A DNA stretch of 53,863 nucleotides from Akkermansia sp. (GCA_017937215.1 JAGBDZ010000008.1:1-53863); one strand, 5' to 3'. Shown: positions 24,833-33,725, numbered from the stretch's first letter. Numbers and translations: made by a program. Notes: generated by a model from the sequence alone, not told the origin.

Positions 24833-26077
24833 ATGGCCTGCACTGCACCCCTTGAGACCTATCACATTCTGCTTCCCAACGGTGAGCAGGATGGGCCTTA
24901 CACCTTGCAGGAGCTGCAGGAAATGCACCGCAGCGGTCTCATCACCGCCGACACGGAAATACGGAGCAGCAAGTGCGGGTGTCCTCTCCGGGTGGATGAA
25001 CTGCTGCACCCCAGCGAGAAGGGCACTCTCGATGACATTACCGGGTTGAATGGGCTGGGCGGCTTCAGTCTCTGGCATTTCTTTGCCGATGTATTCCGCC
25101 ACCACAGCCGGGAGGAAGTGCTGGATATTTTCTGCTGCGGTACTCCGGGCACCACACCGCCGCTGCACGCCGTGAGCAGCGCCTGGCCCACCCCCTGGAT
25201 TTTTGCACGCATGCTGCTGGCCTGCATTCTGCTCTATTTCGGGTTCAACTGGGCCTGCAATACCTTTCAGAATCCGAATCTGGTGCCGGGGCTCATGTTT
25301 GTGGGCAACTTTGCCATTCCGTTCTGCGTGGCGGTATTTTTCTTTGAGCTCAATGTACGGCGCGAAGTGCCCTTTCTGGAAGTCATGCGGGCCATGTTCT
25401 ACGGTGGTTTGATGTCGCTCATCTTTGCTCTGGGGCTGGTGTCAGTCAGTCCCCATCTGCTGGCCTGGATTGCCGGTCCCATCGAGGAACCAGCCAAGCT
25501 GGTGGCCGCCATTCTCATAGCAGGAAGCCGCCGCAATGGCCGCATTCTTACCGGTCTGCTGCTGGGGGCCGGAGTCGGTGCAGGCTTTGCCGCCTTTGAA
25601 AGCTCCGGCTATACCTTTGCCGAGCTTGCCCGCTTCATCAGCAGCTCCACCGCAGCACAGCTTATCACCAGCATCAACCCCGCTCAGGGGTATGCCATGG
25701 CGCAGAATGCCAATCTCATCAACCCCGATGCCGTCATGCAGGTGAGAGCCCTCATCACCCCCTTCGGCCACATCGTGTGGACCGCCATCTCAGCCGGCGC
25801 CTACTGGCTGGCGCTCAAGCACCGCATTGCAGAAGGACGCCGCCCCTGTAATGCCACCGGCATCGACTGGGCTGCCTTTGCGGATGTGCGATTCCTGCGC
25901 ATTGCCATCGTTCCGGTAGTGCTCCACCTCGTGTGGAACACCACCTGGCTGGAAGAGTTCGGACTGCTGCGTTTTCTGATTCTGGGAGTTATCGCCTGGG
26001 CTGTAGCGCTGCGTCTGGTGCATGCCGGGCTCCAGCAGATCCGCGAGGAGAAATGCTCCCGCGGACTGCCGATGTAA
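24833..26077 (+). CDS. GYF-like domain fused to a PrsW-family intramembrane protease
   Basis: 414 residues. The N-terminus (about 10-65) is a GYF_2-like domain (NGEQDGPYTLQELQEMHRSG), usually a peptide-binding module. At least seven TM helices follow (about 122-400). They carry PrsW-type glutamic/metallo-protease signatures: GPIEEPAKL (Glu 218/219), GFAAFESSGY (Glu256), TPFGHIVWTA (His313) and VLHLVWN (His near 372). Family members cleave membrane proteins such as anti-sigma factors; the substrate here is unknown. It has its own leaderless-type promoter and is convergent with the GH35 gene, with no terminator seen in the 9-bp gap. Confidence 0.88.
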   Translation: MACTAPLETYHILLPNGEQDGPYTLQELQEMHRSGLITADTEIRSSKCGCPLRVDELLHPSEKGTLDDITGLNGLGGFSLWHFFADVFRHHSREEVLDIFCCGTPGTTPPLHAVSSAWPTPWIFARMLLACILLYFGFNWACNTFQNPNLVPGLMFVGNFAIPFCVAVFFFELNVRREVPFLEVMRAMFYGGLMSLIFALGLVSVSPHLLAWIAGPIEEPAKLVAAILIAGSRRNGRILTGLLLGAGVGAGFAAFESSGYTFAELARFISSSTAAQLITSINPAQGYAMAQNANLINPDAVMQVRALITPFGHIVWTAISAGAYWLALKHRIAEGRRPCNATGIDWAAFADVRFLRIAIVPVVLHLVWNTTWLEEFGLLRFLILGVIAWAVALRLVHAGLQQIREEKCSRGLPM

Positions 26078-26086
26078 GCCTGAGGC

Positions 26087-27988
26087 TCACCACTGGTTAT
26101 TGAGGCTTCTGGTATGCTTGTACACCTCCATGTTGCGTTCCGTCTTTCCGGAAATGGCGGGCGGAGTATCTGTTGACAGGAACAGATCCAGCACTTCGAT
26201 GACATTGCTGCCATTCTTCAGGAACTCGCCCGGGCAGTACAAGCGCTCCTGCGGCCCGATATTCCAGTAACGCCCCAGCAGGTGGCCATTCACCCACACA
26301 TAGCCCTTCTGCCAGTCTTTCATATCGAGGAACGTATCAATGGGGTTCTGCAGCTCCACCTCAGCGCGGTAATAGGCGCCCTTCTCCAGGCCCCGGGCGC
26401 GTTTTGCCGGGCTCGGGCGGTGATTCTCCAGATCCATCGTGGAGACACGCCAGCCGGTCAGCGGCTTATCTCCCAGTACCACCTTACCGATGAGCCCCTT
26501 GCGGTCCTTCTCCATGAACTTGGAGAAATTGACATGGCCGAAGGTATCCACCACAATCTTGAGCACAGCATCGTTCTTACGCTCCGGCAGCTCAATGCAG
26601 CGCTGGTTCAGGCGGCGGTCCATGGTACCGATGAACTGGTCATCTACATATACCAGGGCAAAGTCCTGCGGGGTGCAATGCAGTGTGGCAGCGGGGCCGG
26701 CGGGCAACTCTGCGTTATAGATGGCAATGCCCTGATTCTGCCCCAGGCTCTCCAGCGTCCCCGGATGCTCGGTCCTGCCCTTGCGGTGAGGTGCCTTCAA
26801 TTCATGGAAGGCACACACTTTCTGCGGAGTGAAAGCGGGCAGCTCCATGGCTACGGGCTGCACCGGCTCCGGCAGCTTCACCTCGGGCGGCAGAGCGGCC
26901 TTGATGATATCACGATATTCAAAATATTCCCGGGTCAGGTTGCCGTTCTCACCGATGGGGGACCCATAATCATAACTGGTGAGGTCAGGTTGGAAATTGG
27001 AGCCATCCGGGTTGGTGTTGGCCCCGGCCGTGACACCGAAGCTGGTTCCGCCATGCAGCACAAACAGGTTGAAGGAAACGCCATCCTTCATATACCAACG
27101 GACGGAATTGAGCGCATTCCGGCTGGGGGTCCAGTTCCCCTCGCCCCAGTGGCGCAGCCAGCCGGGGTAAGTCTCGCTGCTGAACACCGGCACCCCGGGC
27201 GCCACACGCAGCGCAGTCTGCATCTGCCGGGCATTGTCCGCAGGGTCAAGTCCCACGGCCACCCCGGCTGGCACAAAACGCAGGTGGTGCGGCGAACTTC
27301 CTTCTGACAGGTAGAAGGGGCCGGCGCCTTTCTTTTCCCAGAATTTCTTGAGCCACTCAATGTAAGCCAGCTCGTCATGCTCACTCTTGTAGCTGCCGTA
27401 CTCATTTTCCAACTGCACCATGAGGATGGGGCCACCGTTCCGGCTCAGGCGGGGAATGGCAATGCGGGCCATCTGCTCCAGGTAGCGCTCCTGAGCCTCC
27501 ATGAACTGCCTGTTGCCCGTGTAGCGCAGCTTGGTCTCATCATCCTGAATCAGGTAGGTCGGCAAGCCGCCCAAATCCCACTCACCGCATACATAGGGGC
27601 CGGGACGGAACAGCACCCACATGCCCTCCTCCTGGCACATATCAATGAAAGCGCCTATGTCATTACGCCCGGTGAAATCCCAGCTGCCATCCTCTTTTTC
27701 CAAGGTGTTCCAGAACGTATAAAACGCTATCGTGTTCAGGCCCATGGCCTTGGCCGCGCGAATGCGGTGCCGCCAGTGCTGCCGAGGAACACGCTGCGGA
27801 TGAATCTCGCCGGAGCGAATCTGGAACGGCACACCATCGAGCATGAACTCGCGCCCGCCCTCACCTCCAAAGGAGAGAACAGCCGCTCTGCCGGCAACCG
27901 GCTGCTGCAGGTTCTTCATAGCTTCCACCCCAGCCAGGCTTTCCAGTGGCCAGAGTGCCAGCAGACTCATCAGCAGTAATCGTTTCAT
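26087..27988 (-). CDS. Exported GH35 beta-galactosidase
   Basis: 633 residues with a signal peptide (MKRLLLMSLLALWPLESLAG), so it acts in the periplasm or outside the cell. Family 35 motifs: RSGEIHPQRVPRQHWRHRI, RPGPYVCGEWDLGGLP, the acid/base Glu in LENEYGS (about 196) and the nucleophile Glu in SSETYPGW (about 272). C-terminal jelly-roll domains (about 400-620) end with WVNGHLLGRYWNIGPQ. It removes terminal beta-linked galactose from oligosaccharides, possibly host mucin glycans if this is a gut organism (inference). No other glycan genes are adjacent, so it is not part of a visible utilisation locus. Confidence 0.94.
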   Translation of the reverse strand: MKRLLLMSLLALWPLESLAGVEAMKNLQQPVAGRAAVLSFGGEGGREFMLDGVPFQIRSGEIHPQRVPRQHWRHRIRAAKAMGLNTIAFYTFWNTLEKEDGSWDFTGRNDIGAFIDMCQEEGMWVLFRPGPYVCGEWDLGGLPTYLIQDDETKLRYTGNRQFMEAQERYLEQMARIAIPRLSRNGGPILMVQLENEYGSYKSEHDELAYIEWLKKFWEKKGAGPFYLSEGSSPHHLRFVPAGVAVGLDPADNARQMQTALRVAPGVPVFSSETYPGWLRHWGEGNWTPSRNALNSVRWYMKDGVSFNLFVLHGGTSFGVTAGANTNPDGSNFQPDLTSYDYGSPIGENGNLTREYFEYRDIIKAALPPEVKLPEPVQPVAMELPAFTPQKVCAFHELKAPHRKGRTEHPGTLESLGQNQGIAIYNAELPAGPAATLHCTPQDFALVYVDDQFIGTMDRRLNQRCIELPERKNDAVLKIVVDTFGHVNFSKFMEKDRKGLIGKVVLGDKPLTGWRVSTMDLENHRPSPAKRARGLEKGAYYRAEVELQNPIDTFLDMKDWQKGYVWVNGHLLGRYWNIGPQERLYCPGEFLKNGSNVIEVLDLFLSTDTPPAISGKTERNMEVYKHTRSLNNQW

Positions 27989-27999
27989 TTGTCCTACCT

Positions 28000-28027
28000 A
28001 TCATATTACCATCCTAAAGTCCAGCAA
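28000..28027 (-). promoter_or_regulatory. Promoter of the GH35 gene
   Basis: On the minus strand: TTGCTG (28022-28027), a 16-bp spacer, TATGAT (28000-28005), then 11 nt to the ATG. A weak AGGTAGGA precedes the start, but the predicted +1 falls inside it. Confidence 0.55.
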
Positions 28028-28050
28028 AAAACTAGAATATCATCTAACTC

Positions 28051-28079
28051 TTGTATCCGCGGATGAGTTCTGGTAGAAT
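28051..28079 (+). promoter_or_regulatory. Promoter of the YafK-like gene
   Basis: TTGTAT (28051-28056), a 17-bp spacer, TAGAAT (28074-28079), then 12 nt including AGGAAGG before the ATG at 28092. The leader would be only about 6 nt. Confidence 0.65.
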
Positions 28080-28091
28080 AGGAAGGAAACC

Positions 28092-28766
28092 ATGCGCATT
28101 GTCATCATCCTTGCAGCCTTGCTTGGCGCAGTTATTACCTGTCTCATGAGTATCCACGCCCCAAAGAACGAAGACCGCGTTGAAGCTGCCCGGCAGCACG
28201 TACAGCCCGCGCTGGAGGAGCATTTCGGCAAGGCGGTCTTCATCCGCATCATCAAGGAAGATAAGGCATTCGAGCTCTGGGTACAGGAAAAGGATGGGCA
28301 CTGGCACATCCTCAAGACCTACGAAATCGCGGGCATGAGCGGCACTCTGGGACCCAAGACTGCTGAGGGCGACAAACAAGCCCCCGAGGGGTTCTACCGT
28401 GTGTACCCCCGCAGCATGAACCCGCGCAGCAAGTTTCACCTGGCGTTCAACATAGGCTACCCGAACCGCTACGACCGGGAGCTGGGCCGCACCGGCAGCT
28501 TCATCATGGTGCATGGCAGCATCTGGTCCGTTGGATGCTTTGCCATGACCGATGCCGGGATTGAGGAAATCTACACCCTGGTGAACGAAGCATTCAAGGC
28601 AGGGGTGCCGGAAGTACCGGTGCAGATTTACCCCTTCCGCATGACACCGGAACGCATGGAAAAGGAAACAGAGAACACACACTCTACCTTCTGGCAGCAC
28701 CTGCTCCCCGGCTGGCTGCACACAGAAACCCGGCATGAGCCATACCCTGATACCGATACTCCATGA
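28092..28766 (+). CDS. YafK-like L,D-transpeptidase-fold protein
   Basis: 224 residues with an N-terminal hydrophobic segment (signal peptide or anchor, about 2-20). A YkuD/L,D-transpeptidase catalytic domain (about 47-180) has the HG..SxGC motif FIMVHGSIWSVGCFAM (His141, Cys149). Within the superfamily, the layout KAFELWVQEKDGHWHILKTYEIAG and PEGFYRVYPRSMNP resembles YafK (DpaA), which cleaves the lipoprotein-peptidoglycan link in E. coli. Whether this member cross-links or cleaves cannot be decided. Its stop overlaps the start of the next gene by 4 bp. Confidence 0.88.
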   Translation: MRIVIILAALLGAVITCLMSIHAPKNEDRVEAARQHVQPALEEHFGKAVFIRIIKEDKAFELWVQEKDGHWHILKTYEIAGMSGTLGPKTAEGDKQAPEGFYRVYPRSMNPRSKFHLAFNIGYPNRYDRELGRTGSFIMVHGSIWSVGCFAMTDAGIEEIYTLVNEAFKAGVPEVPVQIYPFRMTPERMEKETENTHSTFWQHLLPGWLHTETRHEPYPDTDTP

Positions 28767-29767
28767 TTCACCGCTTTCAGCCCATACCCCCTTCGTGTCC
28801 ATACAAGCCGAACTGGCCATTGCGGCTGGGGATTACGGCGGCCCTTGGCTTGCTGGCAGGCCTTCTCTGCTGGTGGTGCGGCGGGGCGCATCCCGCTGCA
28901 TGGTTCTGCGGGGCTGCGTGCTTCACCTTCACCATCTGTCTGCACGAGGATATAGAAATGAAGTACGCACCGACCGCGCGCGCAAGAGACTACCTGAGTG
29001 GTAAATGCAATGCGTGGCGACTCCTCCGCAGCGGTATTCTTCTCTACCGCGAAGGCAAGCCCGGCCTGTGCATTTTCCTGCCGTGGGCAAGCCTGCAGGA
29101 AGCCAGGATGTCAGCCGACGGCATCAGCCTGTGGAATGAGGAAACAGACACCTTTTTCCTGCTGCCGATTGCCGGAAGTGAGAAGGAAACAACACTTCTC
29201 CTGATTCAAGGACAGATTACTGAAAACAGAGTAGACGTAGAAGAGACAGAGGCTTATGAAAAAGCGGCCTTCTTCATGGGGGCCCCGTTTCATATTCCTG
29301 TATTACCCTGCGCACTCACAGCGCTACCTTGGTTCATCCTCGGAGCAATCTCTCCCTGTCTCTTCCCTGAATCTGCCATCATCTGCGCGGCTTTTCCGGC
29401 GCTGGGAAGCGCAGATGCCACAGCAAGTCACTACGACCTCGAAGAGAATTTCCTCAGTGAAACCTACGTCGGAGATGAAGTCCGCAGAACCCGCCACGGC
29501 ATCATCACGCGCACGGCTGGGGGCCTCACCTTCTATATTCCCTGGGATGACATGGAAGACGCCACTATCACAGCGGCAGACTCCGTCTTTCTGAAAATGC
29601 GCGGCGAGCCGGTCGGGCTTGTGCTCACGAACCTTGATGGTCAAATGCCTGTGCGGATAGCGCGCAGGTACACCAGAATTCACCGGTGGATACGCAACAT
29701 CGGCAGAGTGGCCCTCGTTTTTGCGTCCGCCATTGCCGGTTTGCTGTGGTACTCACTGTGGAAGTGA
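28763..29767 (+). CDS. Membrane protein with two similar halves, unknown function
   Basis: 334 residues. Each half has a pair of TM helices followed by a beta-rich segment with similar wording: GILLYREGKPG..FLPWASLQEA at about 90-115 and GIITRTAGG..YIPWDDMEDA at about 247-270. A last TM helix lies at the C-terminus. The shared G-I-(L/I)..PW..(L/M)(Q/E)(E/D)A pattern suggests an internal duplication of a PH-like or YcxB-like module. Start ATG overlaps the YafK-like stop (ATGA), so the two are coupled, which suggests a related envelope job. The family is not recognised. Confidence 0.8.
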   Translation: MIHRFQPIPPSCPYKPNWPLRLGITAALGLLAGLLCWWCGGAHPAAWFCGAACFTFTICLHEDIEMKYAPTARARDYLSGKCNAWRLLRSGILLYREGKPGLCIFLPWASLQEARMSADGISLWNEETDTFFLLPIAGSEKETTLLLIQGQITENRVDVEETEAYEKAAFFMGAPFHIPVLPCALTALPWFILGAISPCLFPESAIICAAFPALGSADATASHYDLEENFLSETYVGDEVRRTRHGIITRTAGGLTFYIPWDDMEDATITAADSVFLKMRGEPVGLVLTNLDGQMPVRIARRYTRIHRWIRNIGRVALVFASAIAGLLWYSLWK

Positions 29768-29796
29768 AAATTCTCAGGAAAAACGGACGATTCTGC

Positions 29797-29825
29797 TTGA
29801 AAAACGGCGGTTGTCGGGGTATGTT
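29797..29825 (+). promoter_or_regulatory. Promoter of the PAS-SpoIIE gene (near-leaderless)
   Basis: TTGAAA (29797-29802), a 17-bp spacer, TATGTT (29820-29825), then 9 nt to the ATG at 29835. Confidence 0.65.
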
Positions 29826-29834
29826 ATAAAGCAA

Positions 29835-31469
29835 ATGAGTGACGGCCCCGAGCAGAGCAATGAGAAGCGCACCGTACCCGGCGTATTTGTGTGGGATATG
29901 GTGCGCAAGGCTTTGCGAGCAGCCGAGGAAGGCGTCTATTGCTGGCTGTTTGAGAATAACGAAATCTTCTACACTGAGCAATGCGTGAAAATGATGGGCA
30001 TGTCCATGAAGGACTGGGCGCCCAATGTCTTCACCGAGCCGGAGAAAACCATTCACCCGGAAGACGTGACCTTTTTCGCCACCACGGTGAAGCGCTACAT
30101 CGACCGCCCGACTTCCTACCCGCTGCGCGTGGAAGTACGACTGCTCAACCAGCGCAATCGCGGCTGGCGATGGGTGCGCATCAATGGCCTGCTGGAGTAC
30201 GATGAGGACAAGAAACCCAGCCGGCTGGTCGGCGTGTGGGTGGATATCACCCGCCGCAAGATGGCCGACCTGCACGCCATGGAAGACCGCGATCTCTTCC
30301 GCACACTCATCAACTACCTGCCGGACAACATCTACTTCAAAAACCGTGAGTCCCGCTTCGTGATTGCCAACGAAGCCACGGCAAAAAAAATGAAGGTGCG
30401 CACTCCCTCTGACCTCATCGGCAGCAGGGACTCCAACTTCTTCGACCCGGAAATGTGCGAAATCGCCCGCTCGGAAGAGGCTGAAATCATGGCCACGGGC
30501 AAGCCGATTCTGAACCGCATTCACCATGAAAAATGGAAAGGCGGCAAATCCACCTGGGGCAAGGTTTCGAAGTTCCCCTGGTACGCGGCGGACGGCACAG
30601 TAAAAGGCATCGTAGGCATTTCCAGCGATGTCACTAAACTCATTGAGACCCAGCAGAAATACCAGCGCATTGCCAAGCAGCTGGATGAAAAAAACAAACT
30701 GCTGGAAAAAGAAATTCACCTGGCGCGCGAGGTGCAGCAGGCCCTGCAGGATGTGAACACCCCGGACCGCGTGTGGCAGCACAGCAGCGGCACCACCCGC
30801 AAGGCGAGTTTCCACCACGTCTACCTACCCTCGGCCGGCGTGGCGGGTGATTGTTTCGAGGTATTCCCCGTGGGGCAGAGTGGCGTGGGCATGCTCATCG
30901 GCGATGTGATGGGGCACGGCGTGCGGGCTGCTCTCATCGCCTCCATGATGCGCGGTCTCATGGCCCAGCTGGCCAATCTGGCCGATACACCGGCTCTCTT
31001 CCTCTCCTCGCTCAACCGGCAGATGTACCGCATCTTCAGCCAGGCCAACATCACGATGTTTGCCTCCGCCTGCTACGTGTACCTGGACCTCGACCGCCGC
31101 CGCCTGACCCTGGCCAGCGCCGGGCACCCGGCTCCCATCGTGCTGCCGGCGGAAGACAAGGCTTTCCAGCCGGCTATTCCGCGCACCCCCGCACTGGGAC
31201 TGCTGGAAAATGCCATGTTCCGCGAAAGCGAAATCCGCCTGGAATCCGGCATGAAACTCATGCTTTTCACGGATGGGCTCACTGAGGCGCAGGATGCCAC
31301 CGGCGATGAAATAGGCTCTGCCCGCATCATGGATTTCCTGCACGAGCGCAAGCCACAGAGCATCCGCGAAATGCTCGATATTTCCCTGGCCGGCGTGCAC
31401 CAGTTTACCGGCAGCGCCCAGCAGGATGACGACATCTGTCTGCTGGGTGTGGAGTTCACTGAAGAATAA
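29835..31469 (+). CDS. PAS-PAS-PP2C (SpoIIE/RsbU-type) serine phosphatase
   Basis: 544-residue cytoplasmic signalling protein. A first PAS (about 20-145, ending RLVGVWVDITRRKMA) and a second PAS (about 150-275, ending GIVGISSDVTKLIE) are followed by a coiled-coil linker (QQKYQRIAKQLDEKNKLLEKE). The C-terminal PP2C domain has SAGVAGDCFEV, IGDVMGHGVRAAL, SAGHPAPIVL, LFTDGLTEAQD and QQDDDICLL with the metal-binding Asp residues intact. Relatives dephosphorylate anti-sigma antagonists or second-messenger partners in response to signals. No anti-sigma or antagonist gene is in the window. The start at ATG 29835 is set by the promoter; earlier codons are untranscribed. Confidence 0.92.
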   Translation: MSDGPEQSNEKRTVPGVFVWDMVRKALRAAEEGVYCWLFENNEIFYTEQCVKMMGMSMKDWAPNVFTEPEKTIHPEDVTFFATTVKRYIDRPTSYPLRVEVRLLNQRNRGWRWVRINGLLEYDEDKKPSRLVGVWVDITRRKMADLHAMEDRDLFRTLINYLPDNIYFKNRESRFVIANEATAKKMKVRTPSDLIGSRDSNFFDPEMCEIARSEEAEIMATGKPILNRIHHEKWKGGKSTWGKVSKFPWYAADGTVKGIVGISSDVTKLIETQQKYQRIAKQLDEKNKLLEKEIHLAREVQQALQDVNTPDRVWQHSSGTTRKASFHHVYLPSAGVAGDCFEVFPVGQSGVGMLIGDVMGHGVRAALIASMMRGLMAQLANLADTPALFLSSLNRQMYRIFSQANITMFASACYVYLDLDRRRLTLASAGHPAPIVLPAEDKAFQPAIPRTPALGLLENAMFRESEIRLESGMKLMLFTDGLTEAQDATGDEIGSARIMDFLHERKPQSIREMLDISLAGVHQFTGSAQQDDDICLLGVEFTEE

Positions 31470-31489
31470 GCGGAAATTCCGCGCTTTTT
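31470..31489 (+). terminator. Weak terminator after the PAS-SpoIIE gene
   Basis: A short GCGG/CCGC stem with a 5-nt loop is followed by GC and five T. The hairpin is small, so efficiency is doubtful. Confidence 0.45.
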
Positions 31490-31512
31490 CGCCCCATTCG
31501 CGTAAAAAATGA

Positions 31513-31541
31513 TTGCATTGGCGCGCGTTTAGGGGTAGTCT
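31513..31541 (+). promoter_or_regulatory. Promoter of the Arg-rich protein gene
   Basis: TTGCAT (31513-31518), a 17-bp spacer, TAGTCT (31536-31541). The leader is about 19 nt to the ATG at 31567. Confidence 0.65.
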
Positions 31542-31566
31542 AAATGTCAGTTAAAACTATCAAGCC

Positions 31567-33015
31567 ATGAGCGAAGAAAAGAACCAGGGGAACGCAGATT
31601 CCCTCAATCTGTCTGATTTGGCAGATTTCCAGTTCGGACCGGCCTGGGCACGCCCGGGTTCGGCCAGTAGCCCTGCGTACACCGAGCGCCCGGCTCGAGA
31701 CCCCCGCGCCCCCCGCCGCCGCGAAGGTGGCGAGCGCCGCCCATTCAACCGCGACCGCCGCGATTCCGGCGATGCACCGCGCGGAAAGGGAGAGCGGCCG
31801 CAGAAGCGTGATTCCCGCCGCGAACCCAAGCCGCAGCGCGAACTTCCCGCACCGGCAGAGGGCTTCCGGGTGGAGCTGCGTCCGGCCAACAGCATCCTGG
31901 AACTCTTCGCCGCCAACATCCAGAAACAGAAGCGCGCCCTGCCCCTCATCGACCTGGCACGCGTGGTCATGGGCGATAAAGCCCGCTATGACCTCGTCTT
32001 CATGAAGCTGGAGAACGGCCCGATGCTCATCCACTCCACCAAGGGCGACCAGGCATGCTGGCTCACCGAAGCAGAAGCTCTCGCCTATCTCTGGAAAGCA
32101 CCCTGGTTCTCTGAACTCTACACCCGGGAAGAAATCGAAGTGGAGGCCCCCAAAGGCAATTTCAACGCCGTGGCTGTCTGCTCGCTGGGTGGTGAACTCA
32201 TCGGCCCGGTAACCTGGCATGGCTACCAGGCTGCGCTCATGAATCTTTACCGCAACAAATACTCCACCATGCCGCTGGATGTGTTCAAGAACCGCATCTC
32301 GGTGGATAAGACGGAGGAAAGCGTGGCAGCCTGGGTGCAGGCCGCCAGCCACAAGACTGTATGGAAGCCCACCCGCGAGGGCGCTGCCGATACCGTGCTG
32401 GAAGATGCCCGAGCCGTGGAGGCCGATTTCCAGGCCAACCATTACGCCAGTGTGTACGAGGTGGTGGACAAGGTATTCATCAACGGCTCCACCCCGCGTG
32501 CCGTTCTTTCCCCCGGCATTGCTGCTCATGTGGCTATTCTTTCCGATAAGACCCGCCGCTTCCCGCAGATGCTCATCCCGAACCTCTGCCACGGCATGGC
32601 CCGCCACCACATGCCCATCTACAAGTGGCACGGCAACCACTTCACCGGCCCCAGCCGTGTGCGTGCCCTGCCCGCCGATACCGTGCTGGCCGACCGCATG
32701 ATGGCCATCATGAACTGGGCCAAGGAGAACTCCGGCAAGAAAGCCGATATCATGTTTGCCGAACTCAGCGGCGTTTCTGCCGGCGAGGACGAAGCCAGCC
32801 GCCAGGCCGCCACCGATGCCCACGCCCCCTATGTGGCCGACATGATCTGGCTGCTGGAACAAGGCTACATCGTGGTGACCAGCGACAACGCCGTCTGGTT
32901 CCCCAAGGGGGATCTGGCCCCCGAGCCCGTCACCAAGCCGCAGCCCCGCAAAGGTGGCAACAAGAAAGGCAAGAAGGCTCCTGCACCTAAGAAGGACGAA
33001 CAGCCCAAGGCCTGA
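31567..33015 (+). CDS. Unknown protein with Arg-rich disordered N-terminus
   Basis: 482 residues, no signal peptide. Residues about 35-95 are an Arg/Pro/Gly/Asp-rich disordered stretch (e.g. RRREGGERRPFNRDRR), followed by a folded core of about 330 residues and a Lys/Pro-rich tail (PRKGGNKKGKKAPAPKK). The core has blocks such as MLIPNLCHGMARHHMPIYKW and a final QGYIVVTSDNAVWFPKG that looks like a winged-helix or small beta element. Charged flanking tails like these are common in RNA- or ribosome-associated proteins, so nucleic-acid binding is plausible. I recognise no family. It is monocistronic, with promoter and terminator. Confidence 0.85.
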   Translation: MSEEKNQGNADSLNLSDLADFQFGPAWARPGSASSPAYTERPARDPRAPRRREGGERRPFNRDRRDSGDAPRGKGERPQKRDSRREPKPQRELPAPAEGFRVELRPANSILELFAANIQKQKRALPLIDLARVVMGDKARYDLVFMKLENGPMLIHSTKGDQACWLTEAEALAYLWKAPWFSELYTREEIEVEAPKGNFNAVAVCSLGGELIGPVTWHGYQAALMNLYRNKYSTMPLDVFKNRISVDKTEESVAAWVQAASHKTVWKPTREGAADTVLEDARAVEADFQANHYASVYEVVDKVFINGSTPRAVLSPGIAAHVAILSDKTRRFPQMLIPNLCHGMARHHMPIYKWHGNHFTGPSRVRALPADTVLADRMMAIMNWAKENSGKKADIMFAELSGVSAGEDEASRQAATDAHAPYVADMIWLLEQGYIVVTSDNAVWFPKGDLAPEPVTKPQPRKGGNKKGKKAPAPKKDEQPKA

Positions 33016-33038
33016 TTCAGCTGAAATCATTTAGCGAG

Positions 33039-33069
33039 AAGCCAGCCGTTGCTTACCGGCTGGCTTTTT
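33039..33069 (+). terminator. Terminator after the Arg-rich protein gene
   Basis: A 10-bp stem (AAGCCAGCCG / CGGCTGGCTT) with an 8-nt loop runs into TTTTT. Confidence 0.85.
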
Positions 33070-33101
33070 CTTTGCGGCTCTGGGAGGCAGACACTTTACG
33101 C

Positions 33102-33130
33102 TTGACTTTCAGCACATCTACCCGCAGAAT
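33102..33130 (+). promoter_or_regulatory. Promoter of def
   Basis: TTGACT (33102-33107), a 17-bp spacer, CAGAAT (33125-33130). The leader is about 31 nt. The -10 deviates at its first base. Confidence 0.55.
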
Positions 33131-33167
33131 AGGGCAGCTGCGGTGTAGCCCCGCGCTCCTTTTTATC

Positions 33168-33725
33168 ATGCTGCTGAATGTAAATCAATACGGAGACCCT
33201 GTCCTGCGCGCAGTAAGCGCCCCGGTGGAGACAGTCGATGATGAACTCAAAACCCTGGTGGAGAACATGCTGGAAACCATGTACGCCACTGAGGGTATCG
33301 GCCTGGCAGCCCCGCAGGTGGGGTTGAACATCCGTCTGGTGGTCATTGATATCCCCGAGGAAGAAGAAGAAGGCACCGAGCCGGAAATGATTATGGTGAA
33401 CGGCGAGGAGAAGCCCATGCGCAGCATCATGCCGCTGGTCTTCATCAACCCGGAGATTGAGCCATACGGCAAGCAGTATCTCTTTACTGAAGGCTGCCTG
33501 AGCGTGCGCAACATCCGCGCCAATGTGGCCCGCCCTGAGTTTGTGAAAGCCCGGCTTCCCCAGCTGGATGGCAGCGTGCTGGAGCTGGACTGCGGCGGTC
33601 TGCTGGCCCGCTGCCTGCAGCATGAGTGCGACCACCTGGATGGCTTTCTCTTTGTGGACCGCGTGTCCTCTGCCGCCAAGATTACGCTGACCAAGAAGCT
33701 CAAGAAGCTCGCCGCCATGCGCTGA
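33168..33725 (+). CDS. def: Peptide deformylase
   Basis: Removes the formyl group from the N-terminal Met of new proteins. 185 residues with the three family motifs: GIGLAAPQVG (43-52), EGCLSV (108-113, metal Cys110) and QHECDHLDG (151-159, metal His152/His156 and catalytic Glu153). An acidic insertion IPEEEEEGTEPE follows the first motif. The start ATG at 33168 (MLLNVNQYGDPVLR) is the standard N-terminus. The 3' end overlaps the convergent squalene/phytoene synthase gene by 26 bp. Confidence 0.96.
   Translation: MLLNVNQYGDPVLRAVSAPVETVDDELKTLVENMLETMYATEGIGLAAPQVGLNIRLVVIDIPEEEEEGTEPEMIMVNGEEKPMRSIMPLVFINPEIEPYGKQYLFTEGCLSVRNIRANVARPEFVKARLPQLDGSVLELDCGGLLARCLQHECDHLDGFLFVDRVSSAAKITLTKKLKKLAAMR

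Noticed and set aside
31540..33030. 496-codon antisense frame over the Arg-rich protein gene
   Set aside because: Considered because the sense gene is unrecognised. The sense strand has a promoter, plausible start and terminator; the antisense frame has none.
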